64,000 nucleotides of DNA from Oligoflexus sp. (GTDB lineage: Bacteria > Bdellovibrionota_B > Oligoflexia > Oligoflexales > Oligoflexaceae): positions 1 to 64,000 of the forward strand of contig NZ_DASTAT010000111.1 in the NCBI RefSeq assembly GCF_035712445.1, in the 5' to 3' direction. The notes below the pieces were generated by a model. That model was not told the DNA's origin, did no database searches, and saw only the letters and a list, made by a program, of their open reading frames with translations. The position numbers were made by a program, and so were the translations under genes. Positions 8,806-17,462 of the stretch are shown here, piece by piece (positions within the stretch are counted from its first letter, which is position 1; every line of letters begins with the position of its first letter).

Positions 8806-9888
8806 ATGCAATGGACGACGAGATTCTTGAGCGTCTTACTGCTTTTGCAGCTGTTCACGACGGCCTGCGAGGAAACGAAGGATACGCGGAACATGCCCTC
8901 GTCCGATGACGCGAGCGAGGAGCAGCTGGCTACCGCACCCGCGCCGGTCACAGGCTCTTACCTCCGCTGCTCCTATGTCGAAGATCCAAAAAGCTCCGGC
9001 AACACGCCCGTGGGCTGCAATCCCTATGACGAGAACAACAGGATCATCGACCTGGACATCGCCGGTTCCGAGCCGCGCTGGTCCTATGACAGCCGCCTGG
9101 CCGTTACGTTCACCCGCAATTACATCGACCCGAAGGGCGTGCGCTGGCAGGGCCGCTTTGATTTTGCAGCGACCGACACCCTGGATCGCGTGACCCAGAT
9201 CCTGGAAACACAGATCACTCTTATTTTCAACAAGAACGGGACAGGCCAGCCCATCACCCTTCAGGACAAGATCAAAAACATCCTGATGGGCCTTGCCGAG
9301 CATCGCTTTGTAAAGCTCGCCTACCAGTCCATCCACATGAATGCGCCGACGGACACGAGCGTCATCGCCGATACGGTGGACTTTGAATTCAAGATTGATG
9401 GCGTCTGGGAAAAGGTCAAAATCCGCCTGGATTCCCTCGATTTTACGGCCCACACCATGGAGTCCGATCGCTTTGCGTTTCAATTCAAAGGCAGTGAAGC
9501 GGACTGGAGAATGTACCTCGGAACCGGCATGGGCCGTGAACTCGCCCAGATCCTGAGTACGACCCGTCCCGAACTCTTGGATTGGAAAGCGTCCAACGGC
9601 ACCAGCTGGACCTTTGATCCCACTTCATCCTTTGCGAGCAGCGAACCCTATGACCTGAAAAACAGCGCCAGTCCCATCGAAGTGATCATCGATATGGGCG
9701 TTAAAAAACGCTTTCATGGCTTTCGCATGGATGGGGGGCTCGCCAACCCCGGCCGGACCTTCCCCAATGGATTCCCGGATCGCTTCCACTTCCTCTATTC
9801 CGATGACGGCATCAATTGGAAAAAGTTCGAGGGCAGCGAAATAAGCCTGTCCGGGCGCGGAAACCTCGAATGGTCCTGGGAGAAATGA
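8806..9888 (+). CDS. Lipoprotein with a C-terminal discoidin-like (F5/8 type C) domain
   Basis: Exported lipoprotein of 360 aa. The signal peptide ends in a lipobox LFTTAC, with Cys near residue 21, followed by an acidic low-complexity linker. The central region (about 50-240) is unrecognised. The last 100 residues resemble a discoidin/F5-8 type C fold: ASNGTSWTFDP, IEVIIDMGVKKRFHGFRM, FHFLYSDDGINWKKF. Such domains bind glycans or surfaces, so a surface-binding role is an inference. A hairpin terminator follows 20 bases after the stop, so the gene is probably monocistronic. Confidence 0.7.
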   Translation: MQWTTRFLSVLLLLQLFTTACEETKDTRNMPSSDDASEEQLATAPAPVTGSYLRCSYVEDPKSSGNTPVGCNPYDENNRIIDLDIAGSEPRWSYDSRLAVTFTRNYIDPKGVRWQGRFDFAATDTLDRVTQILETQITLIFNKNGTGQPITLQDKIKNILMGLAEHRFVKLAYQSIHMNAPTDTSVIADTVDFEFKIDGVWEKVKIRLDSLDFTAHTMESDRFAFQFKGSEADWRMYLGTGMGRELAQILSTTRPELLDWKASNGTSWTFDPTSSFASSEPYDLKNSASPIEVIIDMGVKKRFHGFRMDGGLANPGRTFPNGFPDRFHFLYSDDGINWKKFEGSEISLSGRGNLEWSWEK

Positions 9889-9907
9889 TCGAACCCAAAC
9901 CCTCGGC

Positions 9908-9929
9908 ATCCCTGGCCTTTATCAGGGAT
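9908..9929 (+). terminator. Hairpin downstream of the discoidin lipoprotein
   Basis: A perfect seven-base inverted repeat ATCCCTG/CAGGGAT around an eight-base loop, 20 bases past the stop codon. Only a weak T-rich tail follows, so termination may be partial. Confidence 0.55.
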
Positions 9930-9960
9930 TCTTAAGATTTCGCCCAAAACTCCGATAGTG

Positions 9961-9995
9961 CCACGGGTCCTCGTTTGACTGCGAGGGCCTTGTGG
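9961..9995 (+). promoter_or_regulatory. Long hairpin in the tonB leader region
   Basis: The segments CCACGGGTCCTCG and CGAGGGCCTTGTGG pair over about 13 positions, with two G-T wobbles and one bulge, around the loop TTTGACTG. It ends about 50 bases before the tonB start. It could be a second terminator or a leader structure; no T run follows. Confidence 0.4.
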
Positions 9996-10047
9996 ATCAG
10001 ACGCGCATTCGTTGAGCGGAAGCGGATTTGAGTGGAGCGGAAGGCTT

Positions 10048-10755
10048 ATGAAACGCATCTTTCAGTCGTTCGATCGCCATGCCTCGTGGCTGGCCGTAGG
10101 CGGGTCCATCGTCCTGCATCTTCTGATCATCATCGCCATGCGCTGGCACAGAAATCAGGAACCCATCATCATAGAGAAGCCGCCGGTCGCGCGCATCCGT
10201 ATCCTTTCCAATCCGAACGGCAATCCTGCGACTCCGGTAAAAACCGCAGAAGTCAAAGTCAAGCCGACTCCCAAGCCCAAGAATAAACCGAAGCCCAAAC
10301 CCAAGACCAAATTGGCCAAAAATAAAGTCATGAAAAAAGCCGTCGTGGAAAAGGTCAAGGAGGAGGAAGCCCCACCGCCGCCACCGAACAATGCGCCGCA
10401 GAGTTTCGGCGACAATCAGGAAGTCGGCATGGTGGGCACGGGCGCCAGCAACACCCGGGGCCCCAGCGATCCCAACGCCAGCACTGACTGGTTACCAATT
10501 GAGCAGGTCAAACCCAAAATGCCGCGTGAAGCTGCCTTGAAGGGCATTGAAGGCTTCATCACCTTCACCTTTGATATAAACGAGGATGGTCGCGTCGAAA
10601 ATATCAAGGTTTCTGCCGCGGAAAACCGTTCTGTCTTTGAAGCCGAGGCCCGAGCGGCAGTGCGTAAATTTCGCTATCGTCCCCGCAAAGTCAATGGCCG
10701 CCCGGTCCGCGTGGTGGGCCACAGCTTCACCGTCGTCTTTACTCTGACCCACTAA
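10048..10755 (+). CDS. tonB: TonB-family energy transducer
   Basis: Periplasm-spanning energy transducer of 235 aa that couples the proton-motive force (through ExbB-ExbD, not found here) to outer-membrane receptors. It has one N-terminal membrane helix (about 13-32), a stiff Pro/Lys-rich segment with alternating KPKPKPK pairs (about 70-105) and a PPPPP stretch. The C-terminal TonB domain (about 150-235) carries REAALKGIEGFITFTF, an AVRKFRYRPRKVNGRPV strand and a hydrophobic last strand. The chosen start is directly before KRIFQSF; a longer in-frame start lacks support. With exbBD absent it may be a paralogue dedicated to a particular receptor or complex. Confidence 0.88.
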   Translation: MKRIFQSFDRHASWLAVGGSIVLHLLIIIAMRWHRNQEPIIIEKPPVARIRILSNPNGNPATPVKTAEVKVKPTPKPKNKPKPKPKTKLAKNKVMKKAVVEKVKEEEAPPPPPNNAPQSFGDNQEVGMVGTGASNTRGPSDPNASTDWLPIEQVKPKMPREAALKGIEGFITFTFDINEDGRVENIKVSAAENRSVFEAEARAAVRKFRYRPRKVNGRPVRVVGHSFTVVFTLTH

Positions 10756-10822
10756 AGCCTTGCACTAGGCTGCCCGGACGGATTCCTGGTACAATGGAAT
10801 CTCGACTAGGAAAGGCAGCCTC

Positions 10823-11401
10823 ATGAAAAAAATACTCTTGATTGGTCTTGCTTTGGCCACCACTCTGGGTGCCGGTTTTCTTCTTTATAAAAAATCCAAA
10901 CCCGCTCCGCAGGACGAAGAGGTGCTGATGCCTCCACCCCCTGCGGCCACGGCGGAACGCGAGGAACCCATTCCTGCGGAACCGCCCCCTGTTACTCCCG
11001 AGCCTGAATCATCGGTGAATTCCGCCGAAAAACCGAAGGCCAAGACGAAGTCCAAGGCTGCGTCCGGGCATTTTGAAATGTCGCGCCCCGCTTCGCGGCA
11101 CGATGATGTGGATCCTGCGGATAATCCCGGCTACGGCAAGGCCCGTGAACAAAGGCTCTGGGAGATTTTCAAAAGCGATCCCGACCTTTCCCGTTCGGTT
11201 CTCGTCAAAAAAATTCAATGCCGGGTCGATACCTGCATCGTCGAAGCGGAATCGAAGGACGGTGACGCCGATCGCTTTCAATCGCTCATGCTGGCTCTGA
11301 CCAAACAGTATCCATGGATCGGCAACAAGATTGATGTGACGACGCCTGATGGTGATCCGCTCAAGGCGCGGTTTGTCTACTTCCAGGAAACACCGAAATA
11401 A
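10823..11401 (+). CDS. Membrane-anchored periplasmic protein of unknown function
   Basis: A 192-aa protein with one N-terminal membrane helix (about 4-22), then a Pro/Glu/Lys-rich flexible linker (about 28-80) and a compact C-terminal domain (about 95-190). That domain contains two cysteines in KKIQCRVDTCIVEAES, spaced five residues apart, which could form a disulfide. This C-x4-C-x-V/I-E arrangement resembles small uncharacterised domains of envelope proteins in myxobacteria and gammaproteobacteria; I cannot name it. It lies 67 bases after tonB in the same direction, with AGGAAAGG before the ATG, so co-expression with tonB is possible. Confidence 0.75.
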   Translation: MKKILLIGLALATTLGAGFLLYKKSKPAPQDEEVLMPPPPAATAEREEPIPAEPPPVTPEPESSVNSAEKPKAKTKSKAASGHFEMSRPASRHDDVDPADNPGYGKAREQRLWEIFKSDPDLSRSVLVKKIQCRVDTCIVEAESKDGDADRFQSLMLALTKQYPWIGNKIDVTTPDGDPLKARFVYFQETPK

Positions 11402-11509
11402 GCGCGAGACAGGCGGCGACAGAGGCTGAAGAAAACTGTGGCCGCCAGGTGACACTCACAGGGCAGCTTTCCCCCTATCAACCCTCCTCATCTGCGTCCG
11501 ATCAAAGTC

Positions 11510-11527
11510 AGGAGTCGAAAGACTCCT
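11510..11527 (+). promoter_or_regulatory. GNRA-capped hairpin in the 5' leader of the barrel gene
   Basis: Perfect seven-base stem AGGAGTC/GACTCCT closed by a GAAA tetraloop, ending 22 bases before the ATG of the next gene and just before its GGGAGG ribosome site. The stem itself holds an AGGAG sequence. It may stabilise the mRNA or modulate translation. Confidence 0.5.
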
Positions 11528-11549
11528 TGAAACACTTTGGGAGGACTGT

Positions 11550-12266
11550 ATGCATTTCAAGACAGCGTGGCTCATCGCTCTCGTCGGCCTCGCCTTCATG
11601 CCTGCGCTGGGGTTCAGCCAGACCCTGAGTCAGGTCTATGGCGACAGCCTGACCAAGCAGGCCCAGACGATTTACGTCAAAGGCACGGCGGGAATGACAA
11701 CCTTCGACAGCGAAGCGGCGGGCAGCAAGGAAACGCGTAACACAAGCGAGATGGAATTCGGCGGCTGGATGGGTGAGAAGCGGATCATGGGTTTGAAAGT
11801 CGGGCATTCGTATCACGACGTGCCCTTCGAATTGAATCAGGCTCACTCCCGCACGGCGATGACCGATGTGCGGCTCCTGGCTCGCATCTGGTTCCTGCAG
11901 CCTTCGGTCGGCATTTCCTTGACGGAATGGGACGTGACCAGCGCCGCGGCACCCGCGGTCGGACTCTTCGCCACCGGATTGAATGCGGGCCTGGGTTTGA
12001 TCGTGAACCTGCATCAGGGACTCGTGTTCAATGCGGATCTGATGCGCGTGCAGAGCCTCCGAACCTTTGATAAGCTCGAACGCAATTCGAAGCTCGGGAC
12101 CCGCGAAGATGCCGACGCTCACTTCGCCTTTGATCTGACGGAACGCATCGTGGATTTCATCGTGGGCTATAGAATGAGGCGCTACTCTGTAACCATCGAG
12201 GACAGTACGTTTCGCGAGTCCAGTCAGGGAGCTTATGTGGGGCTGCGGCTCGGTTACTATTTCTAA
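11550..12266 (+). CDS. Putative outer-membrane beta-barrel protein
   Basis: Exported 238-aa protein. A signal peptide (about 1-24, ending GFSQ) is followed by alternating hydrophobic/polar strands with aromatic girdle residues, and the chain ends RLGYYF, the C-terminal Phe signature recognised by the BAM complex. It is the size of an eight-strand barrel such as OmpW or OmpX, but no family motif was recognised. The start is supported by GGGAGG seven to eight bases upstream. A bidirectional terminator follows immediately. Confidence 0.7.
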   Translation: MHFKTAWLIALVGLAFMPALGFSQTLSQVYGDSLTKQAQTIYVKGTAGMTTFDSEAAGSKETRNTSEMEFGGWMGEKRIMGLKVGHSYHDVPFELNQAHSRTAMTDVRLLARIWFLQPSVGISLTEWDVTSAAAPAVGLFATGLNAGLGLIVNLHQGLVFNADLMRVQSLRTFDKLERNSKLGTREDADAHFAFDLTERIVDFIVGYRMRRYSVTIEDSTFRESSQGAYVGLRLGYYF

Positions 12267-12272
12267 AAAGAA

Positions 12273-12296
12273 GCGGCGGGTGCCTGGACCCGCCGC
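12273..12296. terminator. Bidirectional terminator between convergent genes
   Basis: Perfect nine-base stem GCGGCGGGT/ACCCGCCGC with loop GCCTGG, centred between the barrel gene (plus) and the small lipoprotein gene (minus), with A/T-rich bases on the left flank. Confidence 0.75.
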
Positions 12297-12309
12297 ATGA
12301 AACCAACCG

Positions 12310-12651
12310 TCAACGAACGAGAGTATAGCCTTTTTCGCGTGCGCCAGCCTCGGAGGCGAAGCATTCGCGCACGTCCGACTTCTCGGCGCTCAGCATTTTT
12401 TCATAGCCTGGACTGTCCTTGGCATAATAGCGACCGGCGCTGGTATCCGCAGCCACCGGGCAGGCGATCGACTGAATGGCCTGGCCAGCTTTTTTTGCGC
12501 CTGTCGCCACACCTGCGGCCACTTCGCGCCCGCCCTCCTTGATATTCTGCCAGCCTTCCTTGAAATGCTGTTTGGGGTCAGAATTCTGTGACTCTGCCGC
12601 GTGCGAACAGCTGGCGAGAATCAGGAGTGCAGGTCCCAACAAAAATTTCAT
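12310..12651 (-). CDS. Small lipoprotein of unknown function
   Basis: A 113-aa predicted lipoprotein. The signal MKFLLGPALLILASC has a clear lipobox with Cys about residue 15. The mature part contains an amphipathic segment KEGGREVAAGVATGAKKAGQ resembling glycine-zipper or helical surface lipoproteins, and two further cysteines (SIACPV, RECFAS). The start at 12651 gives a proper signal peptide; an in-frame start 30 bases upstream would add a charged extension. It is convergent with the barrel gene across a shared terminator. No function can be assigned. Confidence 0.75.
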   Translation of the reverse strand: MKFLLGPALLILASCSHAAESQNSDPKQHFKEGWQNIKEGGREVAAGVATGAKKAGQAIQSIACPVAADTSAGRYYAKDSPGYEKMLSAEKSDVRECFASEAGAREKGYTLVR

Positions 12652-12786
12652 GCGTATAGTCCTTTTCCAAAAAAGTCCCAAGCGGACATGGCATCCGCGT
12701 GCAGAACATTATTGCAAGGATCGGGCACAAGCAAGAGGGTTCAGGAAGGGGGCATTCTCAAGGTCTGAAAGGCAGCATTTTGTAGG

Positions 12787-12808
12787 AAAAAGAGGACAGC
12801 CTGTCCTC
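12787..12808 (-). terminator. Rho-independent terminator of the deacetylase-like gene
   Basis: On the minus strand the stem GAGGACA/TGTCCTC with a three-base loop is followed directly by TTTTT (12787-12791), about 24 bases past the stop codon. Confidence 0.75.
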
Positions 12809-12831
12809 CTTCTGCGACATCCGCCACGCGT

Positions 12832-13770
12832 TTACAGCGTGAAAGGCGGCACCACGAAGGCGACCGGCAATTTGTCCCGCTCGGCCATCGCTTGAATGGC
12901 ATCAATCCCCTGACGCAGATGGGGCAAAAATTTCTGGGCGGTTTCCTGATGAAAGCCTATCGAAATATAAATATCGCGGCGCGGATCCTTCTTCCAAAGC
13001 TCCACGTTTTTTTGAAAGGTCGCGGCGATCACTTCTCCGCTCACGTAATCCGCAAGGCAGCCGTTGTTCGGAAGTTCCAGCATGGAAAGACCCGAACCCA
13101 GCTCGATGCGATAGGGTTGGCTGGTCGCGGTCGTGTCAGGCCATAGTTTTCCGACCACAGGATAAAGGAGCGACTTGCCCCAGCGCTCCTTCAGGTATTC
13201 CGCCGAGGTCGCCGAGGAATCGAGTGTGATGCCTTCGCGGGCCAGCGCACGGAACACATGCTTATCCGCCTGCCAGGCTCCTGCGCGGAAACTCCGTGGA
13301 CGATCAAAGCCATGCTGCACGAGTTTCTTCACGCTGAAGCGAATGAGCTGCTGCAGCTCCTTTTCATTGTAAGCAGCCATGTTCACATCATGCCCGCAGT
13401 CCGGATCGCACTGACTCAAATCAAGCGGGCCGCGAAACGCCGGCTCGGTGCGAAAGGCCACGCCCGCGGCTTCGACCAGGCTCTTCCAGGCATGGATATG
13501 CAGCCCGTGCTCATCACCTTCACGCAGGACGGAGCGAATCGCGGCGGTCGTCAGGCGCGGATCGGCATCAGCCTTCGTATAATAGGCGGCATTCAGAAAA
13601 TGCTGCAAAGGCACCTTCGGGTAGTCGTGACGAAAATGCTCCATGGCGGCGAGGTTCTGCGGATCGAGATTGCGTCCCTCCCAATCGACGCTGACAACCA
13701 CACGCAGGGCGGCCTGAGCCGAATTCGAAAGCAGGAGGAGCAGAAAAATTAGCGAGGCTTTCCGATTCAT
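12832..13770 (-). CDS. Exported polysaccharide-deacetylase-like protein (paralogue 1)
   Basis: Secreted 312-aa protein with a signal peptide ending SAQA. The mature chain reads like a divergent NodB/polysaccharide-deacetylase fold: VSVDWEG near residue 28 occupies the place of the usual TFDDG motif, GLHIHAW near 95 resembles the His metal motif, and RSFRAGAW and TLDSSATS follow in order. A CDPDCG pair could be a disulfide. The paralogue at 30910-31857 shares all these motifs. The substrate is unknown; a periplasmic or cell-wall glycan deacetylase is the natural guess, but the altered motif 1 leaves activity uncertain. A terminator follows. Confidence 0.75.
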   Translation of the reverse strand: MNRKASLIFLLLLLSNSAQAALRVVVSVDWEGRNLDPQNLAAMEHFRHDYPKVPLQHFLNAAYYTKADADPRLTTAAIRSVLREGDEHGLHIHAWKSLVEAAGVAFRTEPAFRGPLDLSQCDPDCGHDVNMAAYNEKELQQLIRFSVKKLVQHGFDRPRSFRAGAWQADKHVFRALAREGITLDSSATSAEYLKERWGKSLLYPVVGKLWPDTTATSQPYRIELGSGLSMLELPNNGCLADYVSGEVIAATFQKNVELWKKDPRRDIYISIGFHQETAQKFLPHLRQGIDAIQAMAERDKLPVAFVVPPFTL

Positions 13771-13844
13771 AAAGTAAGCGTCCTGTTCAAGGGAATCCTG
13801 GCCCCTTTTGTACAGGACTTGCTCAAGGGCCTCAACCGTCAGAT

Positions 13845-15797
13845 TCAGGCCGCGTTTTGAAGTGAAGTCAGTTTGATGACCAGGAGGGTCATATCATCGT
13901 CAAAATGATCGCCACTGTGTTGGTTGACGATTCCCTGCCAGATGGATTCCAGCACGGCTTCCGGGTCCGCATGAGTCTTCAGGCTGTTCACGATCACATC
14001 CGAGCGGCCTTTTTGCGAAACGCCAAAATCATTTTCGACAAGGCCATCTGTAAACAGAAGGAGCATATCATTTTTTGTCAGAGTCAGTCTCACCGGCGTC
14101 AGATTGCAGCCATGCTGAAGCCCCATCAGGGATCCGCCGCGCAGCAGGGCCGAAACCCGGGGGCCATTCTTCAGAAAGATATTGCGATGGCCGGCGTTGA
14201 TGTAAATGGCCTCGCCGCTGCGATGATCAATGCCGACCAGAACCGCCGAAGCGAAGTGATTGGTGCGCGCGAAGTAATCGCACATCACCTGGTTCACATC
14301 GTTCATCACTTTCCGGCAGGATTCATCCAGCGACAGCGTCGTTTCATAAAGTCCTTTGACGGCTGCATTCAAGGCGCCGGTGAACGCGGATGAAATGATG
14401 GCCGCTGTGATGCCATGACCACTGACATCACCGACCACCACATAGGAAAAGGAACCGCGCGGATCAGCCAGACAGCTGAAGACATCGCCGCCGCTTTCTT
14501 CGCAGGGACGGTAGCGATAGGCGAGCTGAAAGTATTCAGGATTGAGGTCGTTTTTCATAAGAGCCGTATGAGCAAGGCCAGCCGCTTCCACGGAGACTTT
14601 CAGAACAGATGCATTCTGAGTGGCCTCGCGCAGGTGATAGGACAGAAGGAAAGACAAAAAGAGACTCTGAATCAGAACGGTGAAATGCAGCGAGTAGACG
14701 AAAAGCGGATGCCCAGGGATGATCCCGACCACCATGCCGTTGAAAAGTCCCACGCCGACGATGGGAAAGATCCAGGATACGAGGTAATTTCGGGCGATGG
14801 GCAGCCGCTGCCGAATCGCGGCGATCGAGGTGGCGGCCAGCAGGACGGGAAACACCAGCGCGACGGTTGCCGAGGCCTGCATCATGATCGGATAGGGCAG
14901 CACCAGAACCAGGAGCGCAATCAAGGCCTGAATCGCGACCCAGCCCTTGACGATCTGGTTCAATCGCCGGGAGTAGGACGCCGTTTCCAGGATTTTGGAT
15001 GTGAAAAGGGCTCCCCAGATCAAGGAGCTCGAAATCATGATGACGTTGAAGCGCTTGTTCCAGACATAGTTATCATGGAAGATGAATTCCTGCACATAGC
15101 CATCCCAGGCCGCAAACATAACCAGCCACGACAGAGTATTCAGGAAATAATAGAGATAGGCCTTGTTATAGGTGTAAACGAAGAAGACGAGGCCGTAGAA
15201 AGCCGCGACCGCCATGATCCCGGCAAATATTCCATAGAGCAGTTCTTTCATCCGCAGATGCTCGGGGAAGGATTCCGCGGAGTGAAGATGCATCGGCAAA
15301 AGGATGGTATCCGAGCTCGCCACGCGCAGATAAAAAGTGGTCTCGCTGCGGGCCGGAAGATCCAGGCGATGGGTCGCGCGGTTGTTCGGCAGCTCACGAT
15401 CCTTCAGCAGCGTCGACACGCCCGCGTCGCGCCTGATCCACTGGCCGTTTTCCAGCATAAAAAGGCTGAACTGATCTATCCAGCTGACTTCAAGTTCCAG
15501 ATAAAGGCTTCGATCCTGATCGCTGACGTTGCGAAGCAGCAGGCGATACCAGTAGGTGGACTTCGCGTAACCAAAGGCCGGCACACGATAAGGATTCGGC
15601 TTGAATTCCAGCTCCCGGACCTCGTCAAAGTCGAGCGTGCCGCTGGCGTCTTCATGAAAATCGAGATCAAGGCCCAGGAGCTTTTCCGAAAAATCGTCGT
15701 CTATGGTGACGACGGCCGCGCGCAAACTCCCGCTGCTGAGCAAGGTCAGCAGGGCCATAAGCAGGCAGGAAAAATAAGTTCTATGTATAATCCCCAT
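13845..15797 (-). CDS. 7TMR-DISM receptor with SpoIIE-type PP2C phosphatase
   Basis: Membrane signalling protein of 650 aa. After a signal peptide come a 7TMR-DISMED2 extracellular domain (KSTYWYRLLLRN near residue 85), seven membrane helices (about 185-400) and a cytosolic PP2C/SpoIIE serine phosphatase domain (about 427-645). Catalytic signatures are ESGGDVF at 434, GDVSGHG at 456, LLLFTDG near 582 and DDDMTL at 634, so the metal-binding Asp set looks intact. Known relatives (RsbU, SpoIIE) dephosphorylate anti-sigma-factor antagonists. No STAS or RsbW-like partner is adjacent. It is divergent from the exported methyltransferase with about 100 bases between. Confidence 0.9.
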   Translation of the reverse strand: MGIIHRTYFSCLLMALLTLLSSGSLRAAVVTIDDDFSEKLLGLDLDFHEDASGTLDFDEVRELEFKPNPYRVPAFGYAKSTYWYRLLLRNVSDQDRSLYLELEVSWIDQFSLFMLENGQWIRRDAGVSTLLKDRELPNNRATHRLDLPARSETTFYLRVASSDTILLPMHLHSAESFPEHLRMKELLYGIFAGIMAVAAFYGLVFFVYTYNKAYLYYFLNTLSWLVMFAAWDGYVQEFIFHDNYVWNKRFNVIMISSSLIWGALFTSKILETASYSRRLNQIVKGWVAIQALIALLVLVLPYPIMMQASATVALVFPVLLAATSIAAIRQRLPIARNYLVSWIFPIVGVGLFNGMVVGIIPGHPLFVYSLHFTVLIQSLFLSFLLSYHLREATQNASVLKVSVEAAGLAHTALMKNDLNPEYFQLAYRYRPCEESGGDVFSCLADPRGSFSYVVVGDVSGHGITAAIISSAFTGALNAAVKGLYETTLSLDESCRKVMNDVNQVMCDYFARTNHFASAVLVGIDHRSGEAIYINAGHRNIFLKNGPRVSALLRGGSLMGLQHGCNLTPVRLTLTKNDMLLLFTDGLVENDFGVSQKGRSDVIVNSLKTHADPEAVLESIWQGIVNQHSGDHFDDDMTLLVIKLTSLQNAA

Positions 15798-15896
15798 GGA
15801 TCCGGTATCGGTTGTCGAAAAGAGGAATGAAGCGATTTTCCAGGGAATATGCTGCTTTTTATGCTATCTTTCTTGAACGTAAGAATAGGAGTTACT

Positions 15897-16571
15897 ATGC
15901 AGCGGCTGCCCCTGATTCTGCTCCTTTGGAGTCTCATGAGCCCGGGACTTGTGGCCCGGGACAAACCGGGAACTTACATGGGTCGGCCCCTGGCTGACGT
16001 CATGGGACCGGCCGGCATCGAATGGCTGGAGCGGGAGAACCGCGAGGCCGAGGAAAGGCTCTCCATTCTGGTATCGGCGCTGCCTCTTAAGCCCGGCATG
16101 CAGATCGCGGACCTGGGTGCGGGCAGCGGGGTGATTACGCGAATGATGGCGCCAAGGGTTCTGCCAGGCGGCACGGTCTACGCCGTCGATATTCAGCAGG
16201 AAATGCTCCAGCGTCTGGAGCAGCAGAATGAAAAAGCCGGCATCAGGAATATCAAGACAGTCCTGGGCAGTTTGAAAAGTCCGAAACTCCCCCCGAATTC
16301 CATCGACCTTGTGCTGATGGTCGATGTCTATCATGAGTTCAGTCAGCCTTTTGAAATGATGAAGAGCACCAGTGAAGCCTTGAAAAAAGGCGGCTGGGTT
16401 GCGCTCGTGGAATATCGGGGCGAGGATCCCAAAGTACCGATCAAGGCCGATCATAAAATGACTCTGGCCCAAATCCGTAAAGAGATGAACCGGAAGGAAC
16501 TCAACCTGGAATTTGTGCGAGTGGACAACAGCCTGCCGCGTCAGCACCTTGTTTTCTTCAAAAAGCGCTGA
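15897..16571 (+). CDS. Exported class I SAM-dependent methyltransferase-like protein
   Basis: A 224-aa protein with a signal peptide (about 1-20) and then MGRPLADVMGPAGIEWLER, a lead-in seen in a group of exported methyltransferase-like proteins. Motif I is IADLGAGSG (about 67-75), the acidic motif II is VYAVDIQQEM, and LVLMVDVYHEF and GGWVALVEYRG follow, all intact. The start before QRLPLILLL is fixed by AGGAG seven bases upstream. SAM is not expected in the periplasm, so the substrate and the true location are open; the N-terminal helix could also be an uncleaved anchor. Confidence 0.8.
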   Translation: MQRLPLILLLWSLMSPGLVARDKPGTYMGRPLADVMGPAGIEWLERENREAEERLSILVSALPLKPGMQIADLGAGSGVITRMMAPRVLPGGTVYAVDIQQEMLQRLEQQNEKAGIRNIKTVLGSLKSPKLPPNSIDLVLMVDVYHEFSQPFEMMKSTSEALKKGGWVALVEYRGEDPKVPIKADHKMTLAQIRKEMNRKELNLEFVRVDNSLPRQHLVFFKKR

Positions 16572-16772
16572 CACCCTATCCCAAACCCGCGACACGTAGC
16601 GCCGTCAGCGCAAAACTGATTTGCTGTCGCCCGTGTGGGTCCAAGGACGTCGCTATACTATTTTTCAGTAGTGATTCTGAAAATGTTAAAGTGATCAGGA
16701 CAATCCATAGGTTTGTCGTTATGCGAGATCGTAACGACCAGTCCCCCGTCAGTTTTTTGCATGCAAGACCCC

Positions 16773-17068
16773 TCACGTGCTGACGCTGCTCATTTCATAG
16801 GTCCAGTAATGTCGATCCTTTTCAGATGTTTTATATGGGCTGCCATCAGCTCGATTCTTGATTGCAACGCCTTCCGAACAGGTACCCGCATAGAAAATAT
16901 CGAGTTTCCTGAGGAGCAGCCGCCATGGCTCACTGAGGATTGTGTATTCACCGAACATTCAACAGTTTGGGGCACTTCATCCATAAAACGGACTGTCATC
17001 TCGTTCGCTTCGCTGACGGAGAGAGAAACCGTTTCACCTTGAAGCGTAATATTACAGTCGAAGGGCAT
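16773..17068 (-). pseudogene. Probable frameshifted remnant of a small protein gene
   Basis: The minus strand holds a start (17068) reading MPFDCNITLQGETVSLSV and, in another frame from about 16955 onward, a protein-like stretch LDIFYAGTCSEGVAIKNR and DRHYWTYEMSSV ending at 16773. Joining the two with one frameshift near 16955-16975 gives about 100 residues with a cysteine pattern. The base composition is more AT-rich than neighbouring genes. No family is recognised. It could also be two unrelated chance frames; confidence is low. Confidence 0.3.
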
Positions 17069-17096
17069 CGGCGATTGATGCTTGAGCTGTTGAGTC

Positions 17097-17445
17097 TCAA
17101 GGAAGAAGAGTCATAGGGATCCAGATACCGGCCGGCTTTCTGAAGAACTCATCCTCACTCAAGCAATGCTCCTGCGCATCTGAGGCTGTGTTAGGCCATT
17201 CCGAGAGGCCATCGGGAAAAGAGTAATAGAATCTTGTAAATTTATATCCTTCAACAGAAAGCTGACACTTGCCCAGAAGGTTTTGCACGGAACAGGACGC
17301 ATGCCTTCCCACATGCTGAGGTCACTATCAAACCATAGAAGAGAATATTCAAGCTTCGCATCGCTCATCCATATCGACAGATAATGGGCTACCTGTTTAA
17401 TCTTAACATGCCTCGAATCCATCGATCCAGGAGGTCGCGTTGAAG
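17097..17445 (-). pseudogene. Second frameshifted remnant, similar in pattern to its neighbour
   Basis: From about 17440 one frame reads KQVAHYLSIWMSDAKLEYSL and LLWFDSDLSMWEG. Close to 17313 the sense moves to another frame reading NLLGKCQLSVEGYKFTRFY and SDAQEHCLSEDEFF, ending at 17097. The CQLSVEGYKF part resembles CNITLQGETV of the neighbouring remnant, suggesting a decayed duplicated gene. The patch (16.6-17.45 kb) sits between intact genes and looks like an acquired or decaying insertion. Confidence 0.3.
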
Positions 17446-17462
17446 CGACTCTCGGATAAGCT

